64,000 nt of DNA, taken from NCBI RefSeq assembly GCF_016767715.1, contig NZ_CP050145.1, positions 2,914,001-2,978,000 of the forward strand, written 5' to 3'. The translations under genes and the position numbers were made by a program. The DNA comes from Mycobacteroides chelonae. GTDB lineage: Bacteria; Actinomycetota; Actinomycetes; Mycobacteriales; Mycobacteriaceae. Positions 38,914 through 48,058 of this stretch are shown here, in pieces (positions within the stretch are counted from its first letter, which is position 1; each line of letters opens with the position of its first letter). The notes below the pieces were generated by a model that saw nothing but the letters and a program-made list of their open reading frames with translations, was not told the DNA's origin and ran no database searches.

Positions 38914-39509
38914 CGTGTCTTACCCAGTAACGTCAGCGCCGACCGCAGCACGGTCGAGGTGTCTCCCTCGGAATTGTCTTGAGCCAGAACGGTATCGGTG
39001 GCCTGTTCGGCTTGTTTGGCGGCGAATCCGAGGCCGATGAGGGCCTCGACGACCTGGGTGCGCACCAACGATGCGGTACCCCGGCCCAGCTCGGTGGTGC
39101 CACCGGGAGCCGCCGCCACCTTCTCGCGCAGCTCCAGCACCATGCGCTCGGCGCCACGCTTGCCGATCCCCGGCACCCGGGTCAGCGCATTGACATCACC
39201 ATCGGCCAGCGCCTGGCGCAGGGCCGACGCGTCGTAGACCGCGAGCGTGGCCATCGCGATCTTGGGCCCCACGCCGGAGACACCGAGCAGCGTCAGGAAC
39301 AGGTCGCGGGCATCTGTATCTGTGAAGCCGTACAACGTCATCGAGTCCTCGCGCACGATCATCGCCGTGATCAGCCGCACCTGGGCGCCGCGCCGAAGCG
39401 TCGACAGCGTGGCCGGGGTGGCGTTGACGCGGTATCCGACTCCGGCGGCCTCGATCACCACATGATCGAGCGCGATGTCGATGACCTCGCCATTGACCGA
39501 AGCAATCAT
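38910..39509 (-). CDS. ruvA: Holliday junction DNA-binding protein RuvA
   Basis: 199 residues. Begins [20 protein letters not shown], the OB-fold domain, then tandem helix-hairpin-helix motifs ([18 protein letters not shown] and [19 protein letters not shown]) and the C-terminal RuvB-binding domain ([17 protein letters not shown]). ATG 39509 overlaps the ruvC stop by 4 bases and its own stop overlaps ruvB. Confidence 0.97.
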   Translation of the reverse strand: MIASVNGEVIDIALDHVVIEAAGVGYRVNATPATLSTLRRGAQVRLITAMIVREDSMTLYGFTDTDARDLFLTLLGVSGVGPKIAMATLAVYDASALRQALADGDVNALTRVPGIGKRGAERMVLELREKVAAAPGGTTELGRGTASLVRTQVVEALIGLGFAAKQAEQATDTVLAQDNSEGDTSTVLRSALTLLGKTR

Positions 39510-40063
39510 CGGGCTACCGCCTTCATCCGGGCCGCGAAGGCTTTCCGCTGCTCTTCGGCGGCGGCCTCCGCTTTCGCCATTCTCGCCAGCATGGGCGCAC
39601 GCCAGCAGTGACAGATTGCCAGGGCCAGGGCGTCGGCCGCGTCGGCGGGCTTCGGCGCCGTCTGCAACTGCAGGATGCGCGTGATCATTGCGGTCACCTG
39701 GGATTTATCTGCCCGGCCATTGCCGGTGACGGCCGCCTTGACCTCCGACGGGGTATGGAAATACACCTCGATGCCCCGCTTTGCGGCACTGAGCGCGACT
39801 ATTCCGCCCGCTTGGGCGGTACCCATCACGGTCGACACGTTCTGCTGAGCGAAGACGCGCTCGATGGCCACCACGTCGGGACGGTGGGTGTCCATCCAAT
39901 GCTCGACGACCTCACTGATCGCCAAAAGCCGTTGCGGCAGAGGCTGATTGGCCGGAGTGCGCACGACGTCGACATCCAGGGCCACCACCTTGCGACCCGA
40001 GGATGCCTCGACCATGGACAGACCACACCGGGTGAGCCCCGGGTCGACTCCCATCACTCGCAC
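39506..40063 (-). CDS. ruvC: Holliday junction resolvase RuvC
   Basis: 185 residues. RNase H-fold endonuclease that cuts the junction. Acidic active-site residues are visible in [10 protein letters not shown] (Asp7), [11 protein letters not shown] (Glu) and the C-terminal [14 protein letters not shown] (Asp). GTG 40063 is used; ATG 40054 would shorten it by three residues. A perfect LexA box lies 21 bases upstream. First gene of ruvCAB. Confidence 0.96.
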   Translation of the reverse strand: MRVMGVDPGLTRCGLSMVEASSGRKVVALDVDVVRTPANQPLPQRLLAISEVVEHWMDTHRPDVVAIERVFAQQNVSTVMGTAQAGGIVALSAAKRGIEVYFHTPSEVKAAVTGNGRADKSQVTAMITRILQLQTAPKPADAADALALAICHCWRAPMLARMAKAEAAAEEQRKAFAARMKAVAR

Positions 40064-40083
40064 GCGCCAGCCCTCTCGCCGTA

Positions 40084-40095
40084 GAACAGTTGTTC
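40084..40095. promoter_or_regulatory. LexA-binding SOS box in front of ruvCAB
   Basis: GAACAGTTGTTC fits GAACNNNNGTTC with perfect half-sites. It is 20 bases upstream of the ruvC GTG start, in the divergent gap between ruvC and the TetR gene. DNA-damage induction of ruvCAB through LexA is established for mycobacteria. Confidence 0.9.
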
Positions 40096-40154
40096 GATAG
40101 CATATCGAGAGAGATCACCCATTCGGCATAGCAACACGCGAGGGCTCTGCAAAT

Positions 40155-40170
40155 GTCAACATCCGTTGGC
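40155..40170. promoter_or_regulatory. probable TetR operator upstream of its own gene
   Basis: GTCAACATCCGTTGGC matches 12 of 16 bases of the perfect palindrome at 41363–41378. It ends 13 bases before the TetR start codon, a position suited to autorepression. Inferred from similarity of the two sites. Confidence 0.55.
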
Positions 40171-40183
40171 CTAAGCTCAGCGC

Positions 40184-40756
40184 ATGTCTACCGAACCTCG
40201 GCGATCGGACGCCACTCGCGCGGCCATCCTCGAGGCCGCCCAGGAACACTTCGCGGGCGTCGGCTACGAGAAGGCAACCATACGGGCCATCGCCGCAACT
40301 GCGGGCATCGACCCGTCCCTGGTCATGCGCTACTACGGCAACAAGGCCAAACTGTTCACCGCCGCGGCCAACTTCGACATACATTTTCCCGAAGAACTAG
40401 CCGAGATTCCGCGTGATCAACTCGGAGCGAGCTTGGTCCAGCACTTCCTTACCCAATGGGAAGCCGACGACACCATGGTCGCGTTGCTACGGGCCGCGGT
40501 GTCCCACGAGTCCGCACGGGCGCGCATGGAGGAGATTTTTAGCTGCCAGATGGTTCCGGTCATCGAGTCATTGACCGCGGATCGGGCCATGGAACGCGCG
40601 GCGCTGATCGGTACCCAAATGATCGGCCTAGCGATGTGCCGTTACGTCATCCGGCTCGGCAACGTACCCGCGATGACGCACGAACAGATCATCGAACTCA
40701 TCGCGCCGACCATCCAGGCTTACCTAGATTGCGACTGCGATTGCGAGGCGCCTTAA
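40184..40756 (+). CDS. TetR-family transcriptional regulator
   Basis: 190 residues. The N-terminal HTH spans about residues 8–55 (RAAILEAAQEHFAGVGYEKATIRAIAATAGIDPSLVMRYYGNK), with the YYGNK recognition end; the ligand-binding domain follows and ends in an unusual Cys/Asp-rich tail (DCDCDCEAP). The start is ATG 40184. Its stop overlaps that of the convergent methyltransferase-like gene. Operator-like palindromes sit in front of it and in the 41308–41479 gap, so it probably controls itself, the methyltransferase-like gene and the PAP2 gene. Ligand unknown. Confidence 0.9.
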   Translation: MSTEPRRSDATRAAILEAAQEHFAGVGYEKATIRAIAATAGIDPSLVMRYYGNKAKLFTAAANFDIHFPEELAEIPRDQLGASLVQHFLTQWEADDTMVALLRAAVSHESARARMEEIFSCQMVPVIESLTADRAMERAALIGTQMIGLAMCRYVIRLGNVPAMTHEQIIELIAPTIQAYLDCDCDCEAP

Positions 40757-41307
40757 CGCGCGCTCTCGGGCTGCGTCCACGGGCTCAGCCGTGGCACCCA
40801 CCGCGGTACGTGCTGTGCGTACTCCGCATAGTCGCGGCCGAACCGCCGCAGCAGGCCGCGCTCTTCGACCAGCGGGAAGTAGATCGCGTTGACGGCCACG
40901 AAAACGGCCGCGTAGATCAGCAATCCCATGGAGTTCACCGCCAGCGCCTCACCCAACAGAATGGCGATGACGCCGGTGATCATGGGGTTGCGCATGTGGC
41001 GGTACGGGCCAAGCACGACGAGACGTACTGGAGGATCGAAGGGCGCCAGGGAGCCCTTGCCGGTCTGATGGAAGAGCATGACGGTGCGCGTCACCAGGAA
41101 CAGGCCGGCGGCCACCAGCAGGGTCCCGATCACCGTCGCCGTCATCGACATCTGATCCGACATCCACGACGGCACCTGCATGCCGGATCCGTAGAGGATC
41201 ACCAACGGGATCAGAACCGTCACGGTGACCGGCAGCGCGAGAACCGCGCGCGCAGTGCGCCACAGGGTTGTCGTTTCAGGCGCCGGGGCGACTGTTTGTG
41301 TGGCCAT
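40753..41307 (-). CDS. isoprenylcysteine methyltransferase/NnrU-like membrane protein
   Basis: 184 residues with four to five hydrophobic helices and the family C-terminal signature LGPYRHMRNPMITGVIAILLGE…EERGLLRRFGRDYAEYAQHVPRWVPR, which forms the SAM-binding site in isoprenylcysteine/phospholipid methyltransferase-like proteins. ATG 41307 (MATQTVAPAPE) has GGGGAGG 6 bases upstream and is preferred over an in-frame start at 41358 that would place coding sequence near the operator. Substrate unknown; likely controlled by the TetR gene next to it. Confidence 0.82.
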   Translation of the reverse strand: MATQTVAPAPETTTLWRTARAVLALPVTVTVLIPLVILYGSGMQVPSWMSDQMSMTATVIGTLLVAAGLFLVTRTVMLFHQTGKGSLAPFDPPVRLVVLGPYRHMRNPMITGVIAILLGEALAVNSMGLLIYAAVFVAVNAIYFPLVEERGLLRRFGRDYAEYAQHVPRWVPRLSPWTQPESAR

Positions 41308-41351
41308 GACGGGCCTCCCCTCACTCGTGGATGTCTTATATGTACGCCTGC

Positions 41352-41392
41352 TTGACATTCAAGTCAACAGATGTTGACCAACAGTTGTTGAC
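41352..41392. promoter_or_regulatory. tandem operator palindromes (TetR-type) in a divergent promoter
   Basis: GTCAACAGATGTTGAC (41363–41378) is a perfect 16-base palindrome. It is directly followed by a second copy, ACCAACAGTTGTTGAC (41377–41392), and preceded by TTGAC-ATTCAA-GTCAA (41352–41367). The array lies between the divergent methyltransferase-like (41307, minus) and PAP2 (41480, plus) genes. A related site precedes the TetR gene at 40155–40170. Confidence 0.7.
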
Positions 41393-41479
41393 GTCACAGT
41401 AACGCCGTCCAGTGACATTTGATTCCCGGCCATCGGCACGATTCGGGCCCGCCGTCTGGGTCCGATTACTGTCGTCGGA

Positions 41480-42091
41480 GTGTCTGTCGGAAAACTGCCC
41501 AGCGAGAAAACGGTTCAGTGGTGGCCTCCCCTCGGCGTGATCTTGATGCTGATACTCGGGTTCTCCGTGGGGAAAGGCTCAACGCCGTTCGACAGGTGGT
41601 TTTTCGATGCGACCCAGGTCGCGTTCGGGGTGCAGCCACGCTGGCTGCTGTTCTTCACCGATTGGGTGTTCCTGGTTCCGGTGCTCGTGGTGTGCATCGG
41701 GTTCGAGCTGTATCGGCGGCGTTGGCGGGTCGCGACAGTTGTCCTCGTCTGCCCCTTCATCGCGAACTGGACCACCCAGGCCACCAAGATGCTCGTCGGG
41801 CGCGAGAAGGGCGGATACCTCGCGTATCCCAGCGGCCACACCACTTTCGTGGTGGCCGTGACGGGGATGCTGGTGCTGGTCGCCGGCGGAGCCCTCTGGG
41901 CATACATCGCGGCCGCGATTGTCAGCATGCTCGGACTACTCGGGCAGGTCGCCTGCGGGTATCACTACTTCACCGACACCATCGGTGCCGTCCTGGTCAC
42001 CACCGCGGTCGTGACCCTGGCGTTCTGGGCTGCAGGTCAGTCTTCGTCGAGCGCGGCGAGCACCTCGTCGGACAAATCCACGTTGGTGTAG
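41480..42091 (+). CDS. PAP2-superfamily membrane phosphatase
   Basis: 203 residues with about five membrane helices. Phosphatase motifs: KMLVGRE (K103, R108) for KxxxxxxRP with the Pro missing, YPSGHTT (S118, H120), and [11 protein letters not shown] (H162, D166) for the third motif. Substrates are likely lipid or isoprenoid phosphates. It starts with GTG 41480 (GGAG overlaps the start, so the site is unsure). Its 3' end overlaps the convergent yebC gene by 55 bases, and the Ser-rich last 20 residues are translated from yebC antisense. It shares a divergent operator region with the methyltransferase-like gene. Confidence 0.82.
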   Translation: MSVGKLPSEKTVQWWPPLGVILMLILGFSVGKGSTPFDRWFFDATQVAFGVQPRWLLFFTDWVFLVPVLVVCIGFELYRRRWRVATVVLVCPFIANWTTQATKMLVGREKGGYLAYPSGHTTFVVAVTGMLVLVAGGALWAYIAAAIVSMLGLLGQVACGYHYFTDTIGAVLVTTAVVTLAFWAAGQSSSSAASTSSDKSTLV

Positions 42092-42792
42092 ACGTTCTGC
42101 ACGTCGTCGCTGTCTTCCAGTGCGTCGACCAGTTTGAACACCTTGCGGGCGGTGTCGACATCGACCGGCACGCTCATCGACGGCTGGAAGCTGGCCTCCG
42201 CCGACTCGTAGTCGATCCCGGCCTCTTGCAGTGACTGACGGACCGCGATCAAGTCGGTGGGCTCGGAGATGACTTCGAAGGTCTCGCCCAGGTCGTTGAC
42301 CTCCTCGGCGCCCGCCTCCAGTACGGCCGTGAGCACGTCGTCCTCGGACAGACCGTTCTTCTCCAGCGTCACAACACCCTTGCGAGAGAACAGGTACGAC
42401 ACCGATCCCGGATCGGCCATGCTGCCACCGTTGCGGGTCATCGCGACCCGAACCTCACCGGCAGCGCGGTTGCGGTTGTCACTCAGGCACTCGATAAGCA
42501 CCGCGACGCCGTTGGGGCCATAGCCCTCGTACATGATGGTCTGCCAGTCGGCGCCACCGGCTTCCTCGCCGGCACCGCGCTTGCGGGCCCGCTCGATGTT
42601 GTCGTTGGGCACCGAGGTCTTCTTGGCCTTCTGGATGGCGTCATAGAGCGTCGGGTTGCCAGCCGGGTCTCCGCCACCGGTACGCGCGGCGACCTCGATG
42701 TTCTTGATCAGCTTGGCGAACTCTTTGCCACGGCGCGCGTCTTTGACGGCCTTCTGATGCTTGGTGGTGGCCCACTTGGAATGGCCGCTCAT
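42037..42792 (-). CDS. yebC: YebC/PmpR-family DNA-binding/translation-associated protein
   Basis: 251 residues. The conserved start [25 protein letters not shown] and [31 protein letters not shown] are diagnostic. ATG 42792 is chosen for that start; 12 further in-frame codons exist upstream. YebC proteins were described as transcription regulators and more recently as helping ribosomes on difficult sequences. In M. tuberculosis it directly precedes pdxT; here an HD-domain gene stands between them on the opposite strand. Confidence 0.94.
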   Translation of the reverse strand: MSGHSKWATTKHQKAVKDARRGKEFAKLIKNIEVAARTGGGDPAGNPTLYDAIQKAKKTSVPNDNIERARKRGAGEEAGGADWQTIMYEGYGPNGVAVLIECLSDNRNRAAGEVRVAMTRNGGSMADPGSVSYLFSRKGVVTLEKNGLSEDDVLTAVLEAGAEEVNDLGETFEVISEPTDLIAVRQSLQEAGIDYESAEASFQPSMSVPVDVDTARKVFKLVDALEDSDDVQNVYTNVDLSDEVLAALDED

Positions 42793-42871
42793 GTACCCGT
42801 GTACTACTTTCTCTAGGTTCTGTCGCACTTCTGCGCTGCCCGAGTGTACTCGCGCACCTAGGGTGAATCAC

Positions 42872-43399
42872 ATGACTGTCCTGGTAGCCGACCCGATTGT
42901 CGACACTGTCCTGGACCGATACGCGTCAACCGTCGGAGACAGCCTCACCGATTACCGCAATCATCTGTACAGGGGCATGAACTACCAGCTCCGTCTTCTC
43001 GGCATGACGCAGGCGCCGCCCGAGATCGCGCTGGCGTGGGCGACGCACGATATCGGCATCTGGACGGCGGGGACCTGGGACTATCTGGATCCCTCGGTGG
43101 CACTCGCCGAGCAGCTGGCACCGGAGTTCGGTATCACCGATATCGATCGTCTCAAGGCAATGGTGGCCGACCACCACAAGCTCAGGTCGGCCGACGATCT
43201 ATGGGTCGAGACCTTCCGGCTGGGCGATCGGATCGATGCTTTCCGCGGCCTGTACGCCTGGACCGGACTGGAACGTGCCGATGTGCGCGAGGTGGTCGAG
43301 GCACTCCCCTACGGCGGATTTCACGGATTCTTATTGCGAACCGCCGGAAAGTGGACGCTCAAGCACCCGTCACGCCCGATGCCCATGCTGCGCTGGTAA
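42872..43399 (+). CDS. HD-domain protein (putative phosphohydrolase)
   Basis: 175 residues. HD-fold metal ligands are suggested by DYRNHLYRG (H31), ATHDIGIW (H59-D60) and MVADHHKLR (D100, H101, H102). Such small HD proteins hydrolyse phosphomonoesters or nucleotides; the substrate is unknown. ATG 42872 lies 79 bases from the divergent yebC start. No membrane segment. It is not part of the M. tuberculosis order at this point, so it is an insertion or was lost there. Confidence 0.78.
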   Translation: MTVLVADPIVDTVLDRYASTVGDSLTDYRNHLYRGMNYQLRLLGMTQAPPEIALAWATHDIGIWTAGTWDYLDPSVALAEQLAPEFGITDIDRLKAMVADHHKLRSADDLWVETFRLGDRIDAFRGLYAWTGLERADVREVVEALPYGGFHGFLLRTAGKWTLKHPSRPMPMLRW

Positions 43400-43408
43400 C
43401 CACCGCGT

Positions 43409-43466
43409 CGAGTGCATACCGCACGCAGATGAATCGAGCAGAATCGCTGCGCCTGGTATGCGCTCG
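43409..43466. terminator. long stem-loop between convergent HD and pdxT genes
   Basis: CGAGTGCATACC (43409–43420) pairs with GGTATGCGCTCG (43455–43466) with one mismatch, and an inner CGCAG/CTGCG helix forms within the loop. It starts 9 bases after the HD gene stop and ends 3 bases before the pdxT stop codon. A bidirectional terminator is likely even without T-tracts. Confidence 0.6.
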
Positions 43467-43469
43467 GCG

Positions 43470-44051
43470 TCAGGCCCCGCGCACCATGTCGACGAACAGC
43501 TGGTGCACTCGCCGGTCTCCGGTGACCTCGGGGTGAAACGACGTCGCCAACGCGCTGCCCTGCCGCACCGCGACCGGATGCCCTTGCGCGGTGGCCAGCA
43601 CCTCGACATCGGTGCCGACCCGCTCCACCCACGGCGCCCTGATGAACACCGCGTGCAGCCCACCATCGAGCCCCACGAAATCCAGATCACCCTCGAATGA
43701 GTCCACCTGGCGCCCGAACGCATTGCGCCGCACCGTCATATCGATCGCGCCCAGCGCCACCGCATCCGGGCGGGTATCGAGTATCTCGCTAGCCAGCAGA
43801 ATCATGCCCGCGCAGGATCCGTAAACCGGCAGACCACCACGCAGACGCTCGGTGAGCGGGTCCAGCAGTTCGAACACGCGCAGCAAGTTGCTCATGGTGG
43901 TCGACTCCCCGCCGGGAATGACCAGCCCGTCTATCTTGGAGAGTTCCTCGGGACGGCGCACGCCAAGCGCGTCCGCACCCGAATCTTCCAGAGCAGCAAC
44001 ATGTTCCCTGACATCACCCTGTAATGCCAGCACGCCGATCAACGGGCTCAC
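43470..44051 (-). CDS. pdxT: pyridoxal 5'-phosphate synthase glutaminase subunit PdxT
   Basis: 193 residues. Releases ammonia from glutamine for PdxS. Class I glutaminase triad: Cys80 ([10 protein letters not shown]), His173 and Glu175 (SFHPEVTGD); the N-terminus [14 protein letters not shown] and [12 protein letters not shown] are diagnostic. GTG 44051 is used because it overlaps the tesB stop (GTGA); the frame is open further upstream inside tesB. Third gene of pdxS–tesB–pdxT. Confidence 0.95.
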   Translation of the reverse strand: MSPLIGVLALQGDVREHVAALEDSGADALGVRRPEELSKIDGLVIPGGESTTMSNLLRVFELLDPLTERLRGGLPVYGSCAGMILLASEILDTRPDAVALGAIDMTVRRNAFGRQVDSFEGDLDFVGLDGGLHAVFIRAPWVERVGTDVEVLATAQGHPVAVRQGSALATSFHPEVTGDRRVHQLFVDMVRGA

Positions 44052-44902
44052 GCCATGTTCCCCTTGGCGATCGACGCCTCGTCGGGGTTGCGCTCGTACC
44101 GGGTCAGCCCCTCCTGTACCACCGCCGCGACCATCCGGCCCTCGCGATCGAAAATCCGGCCCTGAGTCAGCGCCCGTCCGTATCCGGCCGACGGCGACGT
44201 CTCGTCGTACAGCAGCCATTCATCGGCACGGAACGGACGCAGGAACCACAGCGCGTGATCCAGGGACGCGGTCTGCAGTACCGCGTCGCGGTGCGGCACC
44301 TTGGAAGAGCTCAGCAGCGTCAGATCGCTCATGTAGGCCAGCGCGCAGATGTGCAGCACCGGATCATCGGGAAGCTGCTTGCGGCAGCGGAACCACACCC
44401 GCTGCTGCGCGGCCAGCCGCGGGTTCCGGTCCATCAGCTCGTCGGGGACGATCCGGATGTCCCATTCGGCGAACTGCCGGAAGAGATCGTGACTGAACGA
44501 CCCCTCCGCGTCCTGCACATCGGGCAGGTCCTCGGGGGCCGGGACGGGCGGCATCAGATCCTGATGCTCAATGCCGGTGTCCAGCGTCTGGAAGGAGGCC
44601 GACATGCTGAAGATCGCCTGCCCGTCCTGGATCGCAGTGACCCGGCGGGTGCTGAACGAGCGGCCGTCGCGTACCCGATCAACGAGAAACACAGTGGGCT
44701 CGTTGGGATTTCCGGGCCGCAGGAAGTATCCGTGCAGGGAATGCACCAGGTACTGAGGCTCGACGGTGCGGACGGCCGAGACCAACGATTGCCCCGCAAC
44801 CTGGCCACCGAAGGTGCGGCGCAGGCTGCTCGGGGTCACGTTTCCTCGGAAGATGTCCTTTTCGAGCTGCTCGAGCGTCAGGATCTCTTCGATATCGGCC
44901 AT
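44048..44902 (-). CDS. tesB: acyl-CoA thioesterase II
   Basis: 284 residues, double-hotdog TesB family. Conserved blocks: [53 protein letters not shown], and the C-terminal [25 protein letters not shown] with the catalytic Asp. ATG 44902 lies 9 bases after pdxS, and the gene overlaps pdxT by 4 bases. Why a thioesterase sits inside the B6 operon is not known, but the arrangement is conserved in M. tuberculosis (Rv2604c–Rv2606c). Confidence 0.93.
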   Translation of the reverse strand: MADIEEILTLEQLEKDIFRGNVTPSSLRRTFGGQVAGQSLVSAVRTVEPQYLVHSLHGYFLRPGNPNEPTVFLVDRVRDGRSFSTRRVTAIQDGQAIFSMSASFQTLDTGIEHQDLMPPVPAPEDLPDVQDAEGSFSHDLFRQFAEWDIRIVPDELMDRNPRLAAQQRVWFRCRKQLPDDPVLHICALAYMSDLTLLSSSKVPHRDAVLQTASLDHALWFLRPFRADEWLLYDETSPSAGYGRALTQGRIFDREGRMVAAVVQEGLTRYERNPDEASIAKGNMA

Positions 44903-44911
44903 CAGATGGTT

Positions 44912-45826
44912 TTACCAGCCGCGCTCGGCGAGCCGATGCGGCTGCGCGATGTCCTCCACATTGATGCCGACCATCGCTTCACCCAGTCCGCGCGACACCT
45001 TGGCCAGCACGTCCGGGTCGTCGTAGAAGGTGGTGGCCTTCACGATCGCCGCGGCGCGCTGCTCGGGGTTGCCGGACTTGAAGATTCCGGATCCGACGAA
45101 CACACCCTCGGCGCCCAGCTGCATCATCATCGCGGCATCGGCCGGGGTGGCGATGCCGCCAGCGGTGAACAGCGTGACCGGCAGCTTGCCGGCGCGCGCG
45201 ACCTCGACCACAAGGTCATACGGTGCTTGCAATTCCTTTGCGGCAACGTACAACTCGTCCTCGGATAGCGAGGTGAGCCGACGGATCTCGCCACCGATCT
45301 TGCGCATGTGCGTCGTCGCGTTGGACACGTCGCCGGTACCGGCCTCACCCTTGGAACGGATCATGGCCGCACCCTCGGTGATGCGGCGCAGCGCCTCGCC
45401 CAGGTTGGTGGCACCGCACACGAACGGCACGGTGAACTTCCACTTGTCGATATGGTTGGTGTAGTCGGCCGGGGTCAGCACCTCCGACTCGTCGATGTAG
45501 TCCACGCCCAGGCTCTGCAGGATCTGCGCCTCGACGAAGTGCCCGATGCGAGCCTTGGCCATGACGGGAATGCTGACAGTGCTGATGATGCCGTCGATCA
45601 TGTCCGGGTCGCTCATGCGGGACACGCCGCCCTGCGCGCGAATGTCCGCGGGTACGCGCTCCAGCGCCATGACAGCGACAGCACCGGCATCTTCGGCGAT
45701 CTTCGCCTGTTCCGGCGTAACGACGTCCATGATGACGCCGCCCTTGAGCATCTCGGCCATGCCGCGCTTGACGCGCGCAGTGCCGGTTCCGGTCTCGGGG
45801 GACGTTCCGTTGGTCGTGCTAGTCAA
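44912..45826 (-). CDS. pdxS: pyridoxal 5'-phosphate synthase lyase subunit PdxS
   Basis: 304 residues; builds PLP from ribose 5-phosphate, glyceraldehyde 3-phosphate and ammonia. (beta/alpha)8 barrel with [11 protein letters not shown] (Asp34), [13 protein letters not shown] (Lys91) and [30 protein letters not shown] 45826 is selected because GGAG lies 7 bases upstream; the open frame extends far into the NUDIX gene region and that extension is rejected. First gene of the B6 operon. Confidence 0.95.
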   Translation of the reverse strand: MTSTTNGTSPETGTGTARVKRGMAEMLKGGVIMDVVTPEQAKIAEDAGAVAVMALERVPADIRAQGGVSRMSDPDMIDGIISTVSIPVMAKARIGHFVEAQILQSLGVDYIDESEVLTPADYTNHIDKWKFTVPFVCGATNLGEALRRITEGAAMIRSKGEAGTGDVSNATTHMRKIGGEIRRLTSLSEDELYVAAKELQAPYDLVVEVARAGKLPVTLFTAGGIATPADAAMMMQLGAEGVFVGSGIFKSGNPEQRAAAIVKATTFYDDPDVLAKVSRGLGEAMVGINVEDIAQPHRLAERGW

Positions 45827-45911
45827 CTGAGGGCTCCTGGATGTCGGTTTCTGGCACCAGTCTAATGCGGCCACACCAGCGATTTTGTCCCGGGAGGTGC
45901 GGTGACCGGCC

Positions 45912-46934
45912 TCACCCGATGAGGATCGGGTCGCGGCGCCCACCGGCGGCCACCGCATCCGCGGCAGTGGCGGCCTCTCCGAGCAGCTCTCCCAGCTGAT
46001 TCGGGAACACCTGCTCCCCCGAGGCCGCGAGTGCGGCGATCTCCTCGGCGTCGCACCAGCGGTGCCCGGTGATGTAGCGCTGCTCCAAATTGGTGCGGCC
46101 GTCCGTGGCCGGTTCGAACCTCTTGGTCCGGTGCACGAAGAACAATTCCTCGGAGCGGATGGTGGTTCCGTTGAAGTCGAAGACAGCCACCCGACGCCAC
46201 AGCGGGCCCACCAGGCGCCCGGAGGGAACCGATAAGCCGGTCTCCTCGACCAGCTCGCGCACCGCGCCGTCGCACAGCTTCTCCCCCGGCAACGTCTGTC
46301 CGCCCACGGTGAACCACCAATGCACCGCCGGGCTGGGGGCGGCGGGATCGAAGCCGCGCAGCAGCAGCACCCGGCCATCCTCGTCGAGCAGGATGATCCG
46401 CGCCGAGGTGCGGAAGTTGGCCAGGGCCGGGTCTTCGGTGCCCGCGCCCTGGCGGTCAATGATCTCGAAATACGTTGGCATCGGTGCGGTTCCGCCCAGA
46501 CGCAACCAGCGCACCGGTCGGCGCACCCGCAGGGCCAGAGTGTCGCGTACCGCGTCGTTGTGGAAGCGCCGCGCGATCAGCACCCGCGTCTCGGCGTCGG
46601 CGAGCTCGGCCACCAGCGCAGGGCGCAGCCGCTCGGAGTCGACGGTGGACAACGCTGAGGCCAGCTGGTTCTCCGCATACTCGCGCCGGTCACGTTCGGC
46701 CCGCTCGGCTTTCGCGGCGAGTTTGATCAGTTGGTCGTCCTTGAGCGCATCTCCTACCGCCCGTGCGACGACGGCGCGGCGTGCCATCGCGGCATCGAGG
46801 GCCTGCCAGGACAGGTCGCTGCGCACGTGCAGTCGGTCCAGCCGGTTGGCCACCAGATAGGCCCACAGCAGGCCCAGCGCGACCAGCGTGCCGATGAGGG
46901 CGATGACGATGACGGTCAACGCCGAGAAGGTCAC
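45912..46934 (-). CDS. NUDIX hydrolase with N-terminal membrane helix (Rv2609c-like)
   Basis: 340 residues. An N-terminal helix (about 4–29) is followed by a charged helical linker with several RR/ER pairs and a NUDIX domain whose box is at about 211–234 ([23 protein letters not shown]). GTG 46934 overlaps the pimA stop (GTGA) and is preferred over the TTG one codon earlier. It terminates the pgsA–patA–pimA run, so a role near phosphatidylinositol-mannoside synthesis is suggested by context only. Confidence 0.85.
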   Translation of the reverse strand: MTFSALTVIVIALIGTLVALGLLWAYLVANRLDRLHVRSDLSWQALDAAMARRAVVARAVGDALKDDQLIKLAAKAERAERDRREYAENQLASALSTVDSERLRPALVAELADAETRVLIARRFHNDAVRDTLALRVRRPVRWLRLGGTAPMPTYFEIIDRQGAGTEDPALANFRTSARIILLDEDGRVLLLRGFDPAAPSPAVHWWFTVGGQTLPGEKLCDGAVRELVEETGLSVPSGRLVGPLWRRVAVFDFNGTTIRSEELFFVHRTKRFEPATDGRTNLEQRYITGHRWCDAEEIAALAASGEQVFPNQLGELLGEAATAADAVAAGGRRDPILIG

Positions 46935-48058
46935 CAACTGTCGACCTTCACACGCGCACCGGACGCGGTGACGGTCTCGTAGACGAGCATGATCTGCTGC
47001 GCGACCACCGACCAGTCGTACCGCTGCACTGCCTCGGTGCCTGCCGTCACCAGCTTCGCGCGCCCCTCGTCGTCGCCGAGCACGTCGATGATGGCCGCCG
47101 CCAAGGCATCCGCATCACCGGTGGGTGTCAACCGGCCTGCCGAGCCGTCCAGGAGCACACGGCGGAAGGCGTCCAGCGAGCTGGCGACCACCGCGGTACC
47201 CGCCGCCATCGCCTCCACCAACACGATGCCGAAGCTCTCGCCGCCGATGTTGGGGGCGCAGTAGACGTCGGCGCTGCGCATGGCCGAGGCCTTGGTGGCA
47301 TCGTCCACCTGCCCCAGGAAGCGCAGATGTTTCGCCAACGGCCCTGCCTGCGTGCGCAGTTCGGCCTCATCTCCTCGACCGACGATCAGGATCTCCACAT
47401 CGGAGAAACTGGCCGCGATCTTCGGCAGCGCCCCCATCAACACGTCCATACCTTTGCGTGGCTCGTCATAGCGGCCCAGGAAAAGCACCGTCTTACCTGC
47501 CCGCGGGTAGCCCTCCAGCATCGGCGCGCCGGAAAAGGACCGGACATCGACGCCGTTGGGAATCTCGACCGCGTCAGATCCGAGTGCTTCCATCTGCCAG
47601 CGCCGGGCCAACTCCGAGACCGCGATCCGACCGACGATCTTTTCGTGCCACGGGCGCAGCACCGCCTGAAAGACGCTCAGCGTCAACGACTTCGTGGTAG
47701 ACGTGTGGAAGGTGGCGACGATCGGGCCCTCGGCCACCATGAGCGCCAGCATGGACAGACTCGGCGCGTTCGGTTCATGCAGGTGCAATACATCGAAGTC
47801 GCCGTCGACCAGCCAGCGCCGGGTCTTGGCATAGGTGGCCGGACCGAACCGCAGCCGCGCTACCGAACCGTTGTACGGAATCGGGACGGCCTTGCCGCCG
47901 GATACCACGAACTCGGGCAGCTCAACGTCCGACGAGGACGGTGCGAGCAGGCTGACGTGGTGTCCGCGGTCCCTCATGACCTCCGCCAGCTGCACCACAT
48001 GGGACTGGACGCCACCCGGTACATCAAAGGAGTACGGGCAGACCATCCCGATGCGCAT
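46931..48058 (-). CDS. pimA: phosphatidyl-myo-inositol mannosyltransferase PimA
   Basis: 375 residues. GT-B, GT4-family enzyme that adds the first mannose from GDP-mannose to phosphatidylinositol on the inner face of the membrane. MRIGMVCPYSFDVPGGVQSHVVQLAE, FLGRYDEPRKGMDVL and ANIGGESFGIVLVEAMAAG (the donor-site EX7E block) are seen. ATG 48058 shares one base with the patA stop (TAATG). The order pgsA–patA–pimA matches the essential mycobacterial PIM operon. Confidence 0.96.
   Translation of the reverse strand: MRIGMVCPYSFDVPGGVQSHVVQLAEVMRDRGHHVSLLAPSSSDVELPEFVVSGGKAVPIPYNGSVARLRFGPATYAKTRRWLVDGDFDVLHLHEPNAPSLSMLALMVAEGPIVATFHTSTTKSLTLSVFQAVLRPWHEKIVGRIAVSELARRWQMEALGSDAVEIPNGVDVRSFSGAPMLEGYPRAGKTVLFLGRYDEPRKGMDVLMGALPKIAASFSDVEILIVGRGDEAELRTQAGPLAKHLRFLGQVDDATKASAMRSADVYCAPNIGGESFGIVLVEAMAAGTAVVASSLDAFRRVLLDGSAGRLTPTGDADALAAAIIDVLGDDEGRAKLVTAGTEAVQRYDWSVVAQQIMLVYETVTASGARVKVDSW

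Noticed and set aside
45827-46459. Upstream extension of pdxS to a start at 46459
   Set aside because: It overlaps the NUDIX gene out of frame and consists of Arg/Pro-rich low-similarity sequence. TTG 45826 has a good ribosome site and the conserved start.
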